64,000 nt of DNA from an uncultured delta proteobacterium (GTDB taxonomy: Bacteria; Myxococcota_A; UBA9160; JAFDET01): NCBI GenBank assembly GCA_947259215.1, contig CAMYLJ010000038.1, positions 1 through 64,000 of the forward strand. Reading direction: 5' to 3'. Shown piece after piece: positions 41,325 through 50,200 of the stretch (position 1 is the stretch's first letter; the number at the start of each line of letters is the position of its first letter). Made by a program: the position numbers and the translations under genes. Under the pieces are notes generated by a model. That model was not told the DNA's origin. It did no database searches and saw only the letters and a program-made list of their open reading frames with translations.

Positions 41325-42289
41325 GGTCGGTCACCGCCCAGGTCCGCGATCACCCGGTCGACGATCTCCGCGGTCGAGAGGGTCGGCCGGAAGCCGATCG
41401 CCCGCTCCAGCTTGGAGACGTCCGGCACGCGCCGGCCCAGGTCCTCGAAGCCCTCGGCGTAGGCTTCCTCGTAGGGCACGTGCACGATCCGCGAGCGGCC
41501 GCCCGTGCGCTCGCACACCAGCTCGGCCAGCTCGTTGATGGAGATCTCGTGGGTGCTGCCCACGTTGTAGACCTGCCCCCAGGTGTCGCGGCGATCCACC
41601 AGACGCACGACGCTCTCCACCGCCTCGCCGACGTAGCCGAAGCAGCGGCGCTGCTCGCCGCTGCCGTAGACGGTGATGTCCTCTCCGGCCAGCCCCTGAC
41701 GCACGAAGGTCGGCAGCACCATCCCGTAGCGGCCCGTCTGCCGCGGCCCGACCGTGTTGAAGAAGCGTATGATCAGCACCGGCAGCTCGCGCTCGCGCGC
41801 GTAGGCCAGGGCCAGGTACTCGTCGATGGCCTTGGAGCACGCGTAGCCCCAGCGCGCCTTGGTGGTGGGCCCGAGCAGCAGGTCGTCCTCCTCGGAGTAG
41901 GGAATCTTGACCCCCTTGCCGTACACCTCCGAGGTGGAGGCCATCACCACGAGCTTGCCCTTCTTGGCCGCGGCCTGGAGCACCACCTCGGACCCGCGCA
42001 CGTTCGTCTCGATGGTGTGGGTCGGGTTCTCCACGATGAGCTTCACGCCCACCGCCGCCGCCAGGTGGTAGACCACGTCCGCGCGGTCCACGAGCTCGCC
42101 CACCAGGGATTCGTCGGTCACGTTCCCCAGGCGGAAGTGGAAGCTACCGCTGTCGGTCAGGTGGTCGATGTTCTGCATGGCGCCGGTAGAGAGGTCGTCC
42201 AGGCACCAGACCTCGTGGCCGTCCGCCACCAGGCGGTCCGACAGGTTCGAGCCGATGAAGCCGGCGCCTCCGGTCACGAGCGCGATCAT
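41321..42289 (-). CDS. NAD-dependent sugar-nucleotide epimerase/dehydratase
   Basis: A 322-residue extended SDR enzyme: [11 protein letters not shown] at the N-terminus, STSEVYG with the catalytic Ser, [12 protein letters not shown] with the Y-x3-K pair, and [17 protein letters not shown]. It resembles UDP-glucuronate decarboxylases and GDP-sugar dehydratases; the exact substrate cannot be read from motifs. ATG 42289 overlaps the GT4 stop (ATGA), and its stop overlaps the radical SAM start. Confidence 0.92.
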   Translation of the reverse strand: MIALVTGGAGFIGSNLSDRLVADGHEVWCLDDLSTGAMQNIDHLTDSGSFHFRLGNVTDESLVGELVDRADVVYHLAAAVGVKLIVENPTHTIETNVRGSEVVLQAAAKKGKLVVMASTSEVYGKGVKIPYSEEDDLLLGPTTKARWGYACSKAIDEYLALAYARERELPVLIIRFFNTVGPRQTGRYGMVLPTFVRQGLAGEDITVYGSGEQRRCFGYVGEAVESVVRLVDRRDTWGQVYNVGSTHEISINELAELVCERTGGRSRIVHVPYEEAYAEGFEDLGRRVPDVSKLERAIGFRPTLSTAEIVDRVIADLGGDRP

Positions 42290-43551
42290 GCGCAGGCCTC
42301 CAGGGTCTCGAGGACCCGGCGATCGCCGCGGCGCTCGGCCACCCGGCGGATGAGGTCGAAATACTGACGCAGGACCGCACTCTCGGTCCAACGCTCCAGG
42401 AAGGCCTGGTGGCCCGCGTCCGCCAGCTTGCGCCGCAGCGCTTCGTCGCCGGCGAGCCGCCCCAACGCCTCGCCGAGCTCGGCCGGCGTCTCGAAGAGCA
42501 TACCGCCTCCGCTCTCGCGCACGATCTCCGGCAGGGGCCCCAGGGCCCGCGCCAAGACGGGCGTGCGGTCGCGGAAGGCCTCCAGGAGCGTGATCCCGAA
42601 GGTCTCGTAGCAGACCGAGGGCATCACCAGGGCCAGGGCGCCGGCGTAGAGCGCCCGCAGCTCCTCGGGCCTGCGCGGCCCGAGGAAGCGCACCCGGGGC
42701 GCGCCCTCGGCCTGGCGCCGGAGCTCCTGCTCGTAGTTGCCGGTGCCGACCACCAGCAGGTCGGCCAGCGCGTCGGCGCCGAAGTGCGGGATCACGTCCT
42801 GCAGGCCCTTGATCTTCTCCAGCCGCCCCACGAACAGGAAGTAGGGCGCCTCGGGCGCGTCGCCGGCGCGCGCCGACGTCTCCTCGGCGCCGCTCTCCGG
42901 GTCGGGCAGGAAGTACGGGATCACCTCGAGCTCGCGGGGGAAGCCGAACTCGCGGTGCTTGGCGGCGCTGAAGGCGCTGGGCGAGTAGAAGGCGTCCACG
43001 TGGCGGATCTCGCGCTCGAGGAGCCCGGTGTGCCGCCAGAGCTGGGGGGGCCGCCGGTAGTGGAGCTGGCAGCGCAGGCACTCGCGGCCGGTGCAGAGCT
43101 CGCGGCCGTGGCGCCAGAGGACGTGACTCGGGCACACGAGCCAGTGCTCGTGGGCCATGTAGAGCTTCAGCGCCGAGCCGTAGCCGAGCACGCCGGGCCC
43201 GCCCACCAGCGACACGTTGTGGAACTGGATCACGTCGAAGTCGCCGTCGTCCAGGATCCGGCGGATGCGCCGGCCGTGCACCAGGGGGCGTCCGCTCTGC
43301 TGGGTGGCCAGGCAGGAGAGGCTGCCCAAGCGGCTCTGCAGGGGATGGGTTCGCACGCCGGGCGTGGGCGCCTCGGGCTCCGGCAGCTCCCCGGGATGCA
43401 GCAGCGCGAAGGCGTCCATGTCGTGGATCACGTCCACGCTGTGGCCGCGCCGCGCCAGGGCCTCGGTCAGCCGCCGGATGAAGACCGCGTCCCCGCCGAA
43501 GTGGAACGGCGGGTAGAAGGTCGTCAGCATGGCGAAGCGGAGACCGGACAC
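42286..43551 (-). CDS. Family 4 glycosyltransferase
   Basis: A 421-residue GT-B enzyme heading the minus-strand glycan cluster. The N-terminal Rossmann half has FYPPFHFGGDAVFIRRL, an interdomain Cys-rich insertion (CTGRECLRCQLHYRRPPQ) and HEHWLVCPSHVLW. The C-terminal half has LFVGRLEKIKG and the ETFGITLLEAF motif with the E-x7-E pattern of family 4. It would transfer a sugar from a nucleotide donor to a glycan intermediate. The promoter is probably in the 43552-43817 divergent gap, where I see no gene. Confidence 0.93.
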   Translation of the reverse strand: MSGLRFAMLTTFYPPFHFGGDAVFIRRLTEALARRGHSVDVIHDMDAFALLHPGELPEPEAPTPGVRTHPLQSRLGSLSCLATQQSGRPLVHGRRIRRILDDGDFDVIQFHNVSLVGGPGVLGYGSALKLYMAHEHWLVCPSHVLWRHGRELCTGRECLRCQLHYRRPPQLWRHTGLLEREIRHVDAFYSPSAFSAAKHREFGFPRELEVIPYFLPDPESGAEETSARAGDAPEAPYFLFVGRLEKIKGLQDVIPHFGADALADLLVVGTGNYEQELRRQAEGAPRVRFLGPRRPEELRALYAGALALVMPSVCYETFGITLLEAFRDRTPVLARALGPLPEIVRESGGGMLFETPAELGEALGRLAGDEALRRKLADAGHQAFLERWTESAVLRQYFDLIRRVAERRGDRRVLETLEACA

Positions 43552-43817
43552 GGGGACCCCTTCAGCTCGGTTGGTGTAGGTCGCCGGAATACCCCTGGAA
43601 GTGACGTATCGGCAGTCCGATCCGGCCCTTGGGGGACACGAGCGTCAGCGGCTCGGCCTCCCCGGGGGGCGACCGGACGATACCCGAGGCCCGCCCGCCG
43701 CGCAGCGTGTGCCTGGATCGCACGCCGGGAGCCGGAGATCCCGGCGGAACCCGCCATTACACTACGGGGCTCGCTGCACCGAAGGGCGCAGCGAGGCGCC
43801 CCGAGGCGAAGGAGGCG

Positions 43818-45737
43818 ATGATCCCGTCCGCGCCGCACAGTCGAAACAGCGAGGGGCTGTGGTGGCTCGCGCTGGCACTGACGCTGGCGGCGTGCGCGCT
43901 GCGCTTCCTCCACCTGGAGGCCGACCCGCACTACTACGGCTGGGCCGGCCACATCCAGGACGAGGGCCGCTGGGTCGAGGCGGCGCGCAACCGGGCGCTC
44001 TCCCTGCCGACGGCGGGGCCCGAATGGAACCGCTTCGTCTCCGTCGCCTTCGAGATCCAGGCCTCCGTCGCCTTCTGGCTGGCCGGCGTCGGCCGGACCA
44101 GCGCCCGCTTCGTGCCCGCCCTGTGCGGGAGCGCCCTGGTGGTCCTGCTCTTTGTCCACCTGCGGCGGCACGTGTCGGCCACCGCCGCGCTGGCGGCGCT
44201 CGCACTGGTCGCACTGCACGCGGACTACGTGGTCCTGAGCCGCCTCGCCGTGCCCGAGGCGCCGCTCATGCTGGCCAGCCTGACGACCTTCCTGGTGCTC
44301 GTGGGCGGGCCACCGACGCGCCGGCGACTCGCAGCGGCGGGCGCGCTGATGGCGTTCACCGTCGGCTGCGTGAAGCTGACGAGCCTGCCGCTCGTGCCCG
44401 TGCTGACGCTGGTGGCCGCCGCCCAGCGCGAACGCGGCGCCTCCTGGCAGCAGCGGGCCGGAGACGTGCTGGCCTTCTGGGCAGGGGGGCTCGTACCGGT
44501 GCTGGTGGGCGCGGCGCTGACCGCCCCCCTGTGGCTTCCCCACATCCAGCGACTGGACGCGCTGCTGGCCACCGTCCAGTCCCTCTCCGGCGTGCGGAGC
44601 GGCTACCAGCTCGCCTCCCTCGTCTTTGGCAACGTCGCGGCGCCCGCGCTGAACGCGGGCGCCCTGGGACTCTGGGCGGCCCTGCTCGCGGGCCTCTTCG
44701 CCGGCGAGGCGCACGGCGGACCCGCGCGCCGGCTGCGAAGCGCCGTGCTGTGGAGCGTGGGCTACCTGGTGGTGCTCGGCATCCAGAGCTACGCGCCCAC
44801 GCGCTACTGGGTGCACGTCCTCACACCGATTGCGTTGGCGACCGCCTACGCGGTGGATCGCCTCGAGCAGGTCGGCCTCTCCGGCATGGAAGCGGCGTGG
44901 AGAGGCTCCAGCGGTGCCGAGCGGCTCCTGCGAAGCGCGGCCCTGGTCGCCCCGAGCGCCGTGCTGTTGGCCCCCCTCGTCGCGGCCGCCGCGGGACTGG
45001 TGGGCTTCGACGCCGAGCGGGTGACGCTGCGCCTCGCGTGCCTCGGGCTCAGCGCGCTGGCTCTCGTCGGCGCAGCCACGCGGCTTCCCGCCCGCCGGGA
45101 AACGATCCTGGCCTGCCTGGTCTTCCCGGTCGTCGCGACGCTGCTCTGGTTCGGCCTGTGGGCGCTTCGCGACGCGGGCTTCCCGTTCTGGCCGACCCCG
45201 CCCTGGGGTGCGTCGCTCCTGCGCTGGGGCGCCGTCCTGGCGGTAGCGGTCGCCACCAGCGCCGTGGTGTGCGCGTCGCTGGCCGGCACGCGCGGCGCGG
45301 GCGCGCGCTGGCCGCTGGCAGCCGCGGCGCTGGCGTGGGCCGGAGTCTGGCTCGGCCACCTGGCGCCGGGGTTCCTCGATCCGCGCTACAGCGTGCGCGA
45401 TGGCTCGCGGGAGCTGGGCGAGCTCCTGGCGGGCGAGCCGGAGATCGGGCAGATGTACGCCTGGGGGCTCTTCATCGACAACGCGCTCGGCTACCGCACT
45501 CTGGATGACGCCGCATTTCCGAGCGATCCGCCGCCGCTGCTGGTGATCCAGGAGTCGCTCACGGCGACCCGCGACGATCTGCGAGCGCACTACGAGGTGG
45601 TCGCGGCCTACGAGATCTACCTCCCGGCGCCCTATCGCGGCGCTCGCGTCGATCCCGAGACGAGCGCCTGCACGGGATCCAGCCACCGCTGCCTGGTGGT
45701 GCTGCGGCTGCGCGGGGACGAAGGCGACGGCGCCTAG
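43818..45737 (+). CDS. GT-C membrane glycosyltransferase (PMT/ArnT-like)
   Basis: A 639-residue protein with about 11-13 membrane spans, preferred from ATG 43818, which has GGAGG upstream; a longer frame to 43629 would add non-hydrophobic sequence. The first periplasmic loop has HIQDEGRWVEAARNR, matching the Asp/Glu region of dolichyl- or polyprenyl-phosphate-sugar-using GT-C enzymes such as ArnT. A soluble C-terminal region (about 525-639) follows. It could attach the sugar loaded by the nearby GT2 to a lipid, protein or glycan. It is divergent from the cluster and may share its promoter region. Confidence 0.88.
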   Translation: MIPSAPHSRNSEGLWWLALALTLAACALRFLHLEADPHYYGWAGHIQDEGRWVEAARNRALSLPTAGPEWNRFVSVAFEIQASVAFWLAGVGRTSARFVPALCGSALVVLLFVHLRRHVSATAALAALALVALHADYVVLSRLAVPEAPLMLASLTTFLVLVGGPPTRRRLAAAGALMAFTVGCVKLTSLPLVPVLTLVAAAQRERGASWQQRAGDVLAFWAGGLVPVLVGAALTAPLWLPHIQRLDALLATVQSLSGVRSGYQLASLVFGNVAAPALNAGALGLWAALLAGLFAGEAHGGPARRLRSAVLWSVGYLVVLGIQSYAPTRYWVHVLTPIALATAYAVDRLEQVGLSGMEAAWRGSSGAERLLRSAALVAPSAVLLAPLVAAAAGLVGFDAERVTLRLACLGLSALALVGAATRLPARRETILACLVFPVVATLLWFGLWALRDAGFPFWPTPPWGASLLRWGAVLAVAVATSAVVCASLAGTRGAGARWPLAAAALAWAGVWLGHLAPGFLDPRYSVRDGSRELGELLAGEPEIGQMYAWGLFIDNALGYRTLDDAAFPSDPPPLLVIQESLTATRDDLRAHYEVVAAYEIYLPAPYRGARVDPETSACTGSSHRCLVVLRLRGDEGDGA

Positions 45738-45743
45738 GGCCGC

Positions 45744-46127
45744 CTACTCCTGGAACCGCTCCACGATGCGCATGTCGCGCACGGAGATCCCCTTCACGTC
45801 CTGGTACAGGGGCTTGTTCATGTAGTTCCCGACCACGCGGATGACGTCATGGTCCTCGGGCGTGCCGTTCTTGTCCAGCAGGTGCCAGGGGATGTAGACC
45901 AGCATCTTGCCGGAGGCGTCTTCCAGCTCGAAGAGATTCTTGCCGAGGCTGCGCACGACCTCGCCCTGGATCGTGACGCGCTCGTAGTAGTTCGCGGCCG
46001 ACCGGATCTCCTCGATCTTCACGACCGGGCCGGGAATCCGCTCGAACTGGTCGCGCTTGGCCGGCTGAGCCAGGGCCACGCCCGCGGCGAGGCCCAGGAT
46101 GCTGACGATGGCGAGAATGCGCGGCAT
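45744..46127 (-). CDS. Exported OB-fold protein
   Basis: A 127-residue periplasmic protein: signal peptide 1-20 (ALA cleavage), then a five-strand OB-like domain with VTIQGEVVRSLGKNLFELED, the KMLVYIPWHLL strand, then VIRVVGNYMNKPL. This pattern is that of small bacterial OB-fold (YgiW/YdeI-like) proteins, some of which bind ligands in stress responses. It is convergent with the GT-C gene. Confidence 0.75.
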   Translation of the reverse strand: MPRILAIVSILGLAAGVALAQPAKRDQFERIPGPVVKIEEIRSAANYYERVTIQGEVVRSLGKNLFELEDASGKMLVYIPWHLLDKNGTPEDHDVIRVVGNYMNKPLYQDVKGISVRDMRIVERFQE

Positions 46128-46227
46128 GGCTGCCCTCCCTCAGGATCATTGGATCACGGAAGGCATCGGCCACTCGCGCCGGCAGCTTGACCCCGGACGC
46201 CGGGCCGCCGCTGGGGATCCGGGCCGG

Positions 46228-46506
46228 CTAGTTCTCCACCTCGCAGCGCAGGGTTCCGTCCGGCTGACGCTCGCAGCGCGGGTCGTCCTCCGGGTAGGCG
46301 GGCTCGATCTCGAGGGTGCGCTTCACCAGCGGGCACACGAGCACGTCGTCCTTGACCCAGCAGCCCTTGCCCACGCTGGGCGCCACCGCGCGGAAGGAAC
46401 AGGCGCACTCGCAGGGCGGCGCCTGTACGTTGACCACCGGCGGCGGCCGCTGACACGCGCTCGTGGCCAGCAGGAAGAGCAGGACGGCGGGCAATTCGTG
46501 GCGCAT
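46228..46506 (-). CDS. Small Cys-rich lipoprotein
   Basis: A 92-residue product with a lipobox (ATSAC, Cys about 18) and six further cysteines (CECAC, GKGC, LVCP and two near the end), suggesting disulfides or metal binding outside the cytoplasm. AGGAGG precedes the ATG at 46506. Unknown function. It follows the Ca/Na antiporter by 8 bp, so they are likely co-expressed. Confidence 0.75.
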   Translation of the reverse strand: MRHELPAVLLFLLATSACQRPPPVVNVQAPPCECACSFRAVAPSVGKGCWVKDDVLVCPLVKRTLEIEPAYPEDDPRCERQPDGTLRCEVEN

Positions 46507-46514
46507 GGCACCTC

Positions 46515-47504
46515 CTAGATCAGGATTCGCGAGCCGATGTACAGGAAGTAGATCACGAGCAGCAGCACCGCCTCACGGCGGATGATCTGCTGGCGATGGG
46601 TCAGGCAGATGAAGAGCATCAGGAACGACAGCAGGCACAGGACGGCCAGGTCGTAGCCGCCCCCCCGCGGTATCGGGATGGGGCTGATGCTGGCGCTCAC
46701 GCCGGCGATGAAGAGCAGGTTGAAGATGTTGCTGCCCACGATGTTGCCGACGGCGAGGTCGCTCTGGGAACGCAGCGCCGCCACCACGCCCGTCACGAGC
46801 TCCGGGAGGCTCGTGCCGAGCGCGACCAGCGAGAGACCGATCACCACCTGGGGCACGCCGAAGGCCGCCGCCAGCTCGACGGCGGCGTGCACCGTCAGCT
46901 CGGCTCCCGCCACCAGCGCCACGAGCCCCCCCACGGTCAGCCCGACGTTGAGGGGCAGCGAGCCCCAGAAGCGGACGGGAGCCGCCATGCCGGTCTGCAC
47001 CACGAACGGGTCCGTGGCGCGCTGCCGGAAGACGTCCGCCACCGTGTAGTAGAGGAAGACCCCGAAGAAGATCAGCAGGATCACGCCGTCGGTCTTGTCC
47101 AGGCTGCGGCTGCCGTTGCCCAACCAGCCGACCCCCATGACCGTGATCAGCAGGGTGGCGGCGATCATCATCGGCATCTCGCGGCGGATGATGGTCCCCT
47201 CGACCGGGATCGGACGCAGCAACGCGAAGCAGCCGATCACGAGCCCCATGTTCGCGATGTTGGAGCCGATGATGTTGCCGAAGGAGAGCTCGCCCTGGCC
47301 GCGCAGGGAGGCGTCCACGTTGACGGCGAGCTCCGGCGCGCTGGTGCCGAAGGCCACGACCGTGAGCCCCACCACCAGGGGCGACACGCCGAGGTCGCGG
47401 GCCAGCCCCGAGCCGCCGCGCACGAGGGCCTCGGCCCCGCCCACGAGCAGCGTGACGCCCACGATCAGCAGCAGGAACTCGAGCCCCAACCTGCCCTCCC
47501 CCAT
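46515..47504 (-). CDS. Calcium/sodium antiporter (CaCA, YrbG type)
   Basis: A 329-residue inner-membrane exchanger with about ten helices and two inverted alpha repeats: GTSAPELAVNVDASL with GNIIGSNIANMGLVIG in the first half and GTSLPELVTGVVAAL with GNIVGSNIFNLLFIAG in the second. Both ion-binding Glu residues (in PEL) are present. It would export calcium against Na+ or H+. A hairpin terminator separates it from the NFACT gene upstream. Confidence 0.95.
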   Translation of the reverse strand: MGEGRLGLEFLLLIVGVTLLVGGAEALVRGGSGLARDLGVSPLVVGLTVVAFGTSAPELAVNVDASLRGQGELSFGNIIGSNIANMGLVIGCFALLRPIPVEGTIIRREMPMMIAATLLITVMGVGWLGNGSRSLDKTDGVILLIFFGVFLYYTVADVFRQRATDPFVVQTGMAAPVRFWGSLPLNVGLTVGGLVALVAGAELTVHAAVELAAAFGVPQVVIGLSLVALGTSLPELVTGVVAALRSQSDLAVGNIVGSNIFNLLFIAGVSASISPIPIPRGGGYDLAVLCLLSFLMLFICLTHRQQIIRREAVLLLVIYFLYIGSRILI

Positions 47505-47528
47505 GACACGCCCGTTCAGGGTACCGGA

Positions 47529-47562
47529 GGCCGGCGGGCGGGGTGGCGAAACCCCGCCGGCC
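47529..47562 (-). terminator. Terminator hairpin after the NFACT gene
   Basis: GGCCGGCGGG (47529-47538) pairs with CCCGCCGGCC (47553-47562), a 10-bp GC stem between the NFACT stop at 47584 and the antiporter start at 47504. Some transcripts may read through. Confidence 0.55.
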
Positions 47563-47583
47563 GTTCACGATCCCTTCAGCCGA

Positions 47584-49101
47584 TCAGGCATCAGCCGGGT
47601 CCGAGTCCTCGATGCGCGCGGCCAGGATGCGCGCCAGCCGCTCCGGCTCGCGGCGCAGCGACAGGCTGCGGCCGCCCCGCACCCACACCAGTCCCGGCTT
47701 GGCGCCCTTCGGCTTGGACACCTGCTTGATGGGAGCCACGTGCACGTCGGCGCGCGAGGCATTCTTCGCCCGTGAGAAGTGGACGGCCAGCTCGGCGGCT
47801 TCCAGCAGGGCCTCCGAGGGCGGATCGCTGCGGCCCTCCGTGCGCAGCACCACGTGACTGCCGGGGGAACCGTCCAGGTGGAAGAAGAGGTCGTTGCCCC
47901 GTGCCAGCCGGGTGGTCAGGAGGTCGTTGCCCTCGTCGCTGCGGCCGACCCAGATCTCCAGGCCCGGGCTGCTGCGGTAGCGGCGCGGACGCAGGCGCGC
48001 CGGCGGACCACCGGACGGCGCACGCGGTCCGGCGGCCGGCGCGCGCGAGGCGTAGCGCGCCAGCAGCCGGCGCGGCTCGGGCCGCTCGGCGAAGCGCGCC
48101 AGTGCCTCGGCGTCGGGCGCCTCGAGGTCGGCCAGGGCGCGGAACTCGGCCGCCAGGGACTCGTGCTCGCGTAGCTGCAGCGCGAGGTCGGCGATCTGGG
48201 CGTCCAGGTGATCGCGCGCCCGCAATCGCTTGCGGTAGCGCTTGAATAGCGCCTCGAGATTCTGCTGCGGGCTCTTGCGCGGATCCAGGGCGATCGTGAC
48301 GGACTCCCCCGTGTCCCAGTCCTCGAGCGTCACCTCCCGGGCGCCGCGCGTGACGCGCTCGAGCGACGCCTTCAGCAGCTCGCCGCGGCGCCGGTCGGCC
48401 TCGGCGCCCTCGGCGTCCTGGCGGTCGCGGCGCAGGACCTCGAGCTTTCGGGCCAGTCCCCGCGCCTGGCGGGCGAGGGCGGTCTCCAGGCGACGCACGA
48501 GATCGTCGCTGCGGGCCTCGCCCTCCGCCGCCCCGAAGTGCGCCTCCACGGCGGCGAACCAGCCGGCATCCGCCACGTCGCGCCAGCGGTCCTCGCCGGG
48601 CGGCGGCGCCGGGGTGTCCGGGTTGCGCCAGGGCTCGCCGCGGGAGAGCGTGCGGCGCGTGCGCGCCAGCGGCCGCAACGATTCGCGCAGAATCCCCTCG
48701 CCGTCGAGGATGTACACGTTGGAGCGAGGCCCCAGGATCGAGAGCAGCAGATCCCACTCGCCGTCGGCCGCGCGCAGCGAGATCACCGCCTGACGGTCGC
48801 CTCCCAGCAGCCGGAGACCGCTGCACACGGCGCGGCCGAGCTGCTTGCGCAGGTACTGGGCGAAGGCCGGCGGCGTTCGCGGCGCCTGCGGCTTCTCCGG
48901 CAGCAGCGAGAGCCGGGCCGACGCGGAATCGCAGCACAGGAGCAGGTGGCGGCGCTCGCCGGACGCGGCCCGGAAGCAGAGCACCAGGCGCGCATCGTCC
49001 AGCTGGACCAGCTTGTCGAGCCGCGCCCCGACGAGCTCGCGCTCGAGGAGCGCCACGGCGCGCTCGAGCTCGCGCAGAGAGAGCCCGCTCACCGCTGGCA
49101 T
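47584..49101 (-). CDS. rqcH: NFACT-domain protein, RqcH-like
   Basis: A 505-residue ribosome-associated quality-control factor homologue, which in bacteria recruits Ala-tRNA to tail stalled nascent chains on 50S subunits. NFACT-N domain (1-170) with FAQYLRKQLGR and the DR pair in GGDRQAVIS (D102, R103) needed for tRNA recruitment, then a coiled coil (about 260-350), then a C-terminal NFACT-R domain (GLEIWVGRSDEGNDLLTTRL, and an HLDGSPGSHVVL motif). The start ATG 49101 overlaps mutM by 13 bp, an unusual pairing. Confidence 0.85.
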   Translation of the reverse strand: MPAVSGLSLRELERAVALLERELVGARLDKLVQLDDARLVLCFRAASGERRHLLLCCDSASARLSLLPEKPQAPRTPPAFAQYLRKQLGRAVCSGLRLLGGDRQAVISLRAADGEWDLLLSILGPRSNVYILDGEGILRESLRPLARTRRTLSRGEPWRNPDTPAPPPGEDRWRDVADAGWFAAVEAHFGAAEGEARSDDLVRRLETALARQARGLARKLEVLRRDRQDAEGAEADRRRGELLKASLERVTRGAREVTLEDWDTGESVTIALDPRKSPQQNLEALFKRYRKRLRARDHLDAQIADLALQLREHESLAAEFRALADLEAPDAEALARFAERPEPRRLLARYASRAPAAGPRAPSGGPPARLRPRRYRSSPGLEIWVGRSDEGNDLLTTRLARGNDLFFHLDGSPGSHVVLRTEGRSDPPSEALLEAAELAVHFSRAKNASRADVHVAPIKQVSKPKGAKPGLVWVRGGRSLSLRREPERLARILAARIEDSDPADA

Positions 49102-49964
49102 CGCGGGCAGTAGTGGGTGCTGCGCTGGGCCACGCTCGACTTGCGGATCGGCGAGGCGCAGACCCGACACGGCTCGCCGCTGCGCGCGTAGACCCGCCGC
49201 TCGTCCTGGTAGCGCCCGTCGCTTCCGTCCGGCGCCACGAAGTCGCTGATGCTGGAGCCGCCGGTCGCGATCGAGCGCCGCATGGAGCGCTTGATGCCCG
49301 TCACGATGGCGTCGCACTCGGCGCGGGTGAGCCGTCCGGCGCGGCGCGCGGGACGCACGCCCGCCAGGTAGAGGCCCTCGTCGGCGTAGATGTTGCCCAC
49401 CCCGGCGATGACGGACTGGTCGAGGAGGAGCGCCTTCACCGCGGCCCGCCGGCCTCGCGAAGCGCGGAAGAGCGTGCTGCCGCGCGCCGCGAGGGCGTCC
49501 ACCCCGAGCCGGTCGAGGCGGGGGCAGGGCTCGCCGACCCTGCCGAGCAGCACCTTTCCGAACTTGCGCACGTCGCGGAAGAAGACGTCCGGCCCTCCGT
49601 CGCGGAACTGCAGGCGCAGGTGCGTGTGGCGATCGGGACGGAAGCTCCGCTGCTCCCCCGGCGCCAGGGCCGCGCGCGCCGCGGCCGAGAGCAGCCGCAC
49701 GCTGGTGACGCCGTCGCAGAAGAGCTGGCCCGTCATCCCCAGGTGCAGCACGAGCCGGCCCCCGTCGTCGAGGGGAGCCACCAGGTACTTCCCCTGGCGC
49801 TCGAGCGCAGCCACCTTGCGCCCGGCGAGCGCTCGGGCCAGGCGCCGGGGCGGAGTCAGGAAGAAGTAGCTGGAGCGCGTGGTGCCCACCCGGTCGATCT
49901 CGCGGCCGACGAGCACGGGCTCGATCCGCCTGCGCGTGACCTCCACCTCGGGCAGCTCGGGCAT
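49089..49964 (-). CDS. mutM: Formamidopyrimidine-DNA glycosylase MutM
   Basis: Removes oxidised purines such as 8-oxoguanine. The 291-residue product starts MPELPEVE, giving the catalytic Pro (P2 of the coding sequence) and Glu; the H2TH segment VIAGVGNIYADEGLYLAGV and the C-terminal four-Cys zinc finger (CRVC, then CPRC) with KSSVAQRSTHYC are intact. The start is ATG 49964. Its 3' end overlaps the NFACT gene by 13 bp. Confidence 0.96.
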   Translation of the reverse strand: MPELPEVEVTRRRIEPVLVGREIDRVGTTRSSYFFLTPPRRLARALAGRKVAALERQGKYLVAPLDDGGRLVLHLGMTGQLFCDGVTSVRLLSAAARAALAPGEQRSFRPDRHTHLRLQFRDGGPDVFFRDVRKFGKVLLGRVGEPCPRLDRLGVDALAARGSTLFRASRGRRAAVKALLLDQSVIAGVGNIYADEGLYLAGVRPARRAGRLTRAECDAIVTGIKRSMRRSIATGGSSISDFVAPDGSDGRYQDERRVYARSGEPCRVCASPIRKSSVAQRSTHYCPRCQR

Positions 49965-50070
49965 GACCCGCAGCGTAGCGCCACGCGCCCGATCCGTTCC
50001 CCCCGGCTTCCACATCCCGGACCGCAGCGTCCCGGCCCGCCCCGCGCCCGACCCCGCGCCACCTCGAACC

Positions 50071-50187
50071 GGCGGCGGGGCGGGGCCTCCCGGAGCCGTA
50101 ATCCGCAGCGCGCCGACGGAATCGGAGCAGGCCACCGCGCACGCCGCGCGCGAGGACATCGGCGGAGGGAGGCCCCGCCCCGCCGCC
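50071..50187. repeat. 117-bp element with perfect 21-bp inverted ends
   Basis: Positions 50071-50091 and 50167-50187 are exact reverse complements (arms rich in GGCGG/GGGGC) separated by 75 bp. The element fills the gap between the cytochrome c peroxidase stop and mutM, with no ORF. It could be a miniature inverted-repeat element, a long-stem transcript or a processing/termination signal. No target-site duplication is visible. Confidence 0.7.
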
Positions 50188-50200
50188 GCGCGCCAAGGAC

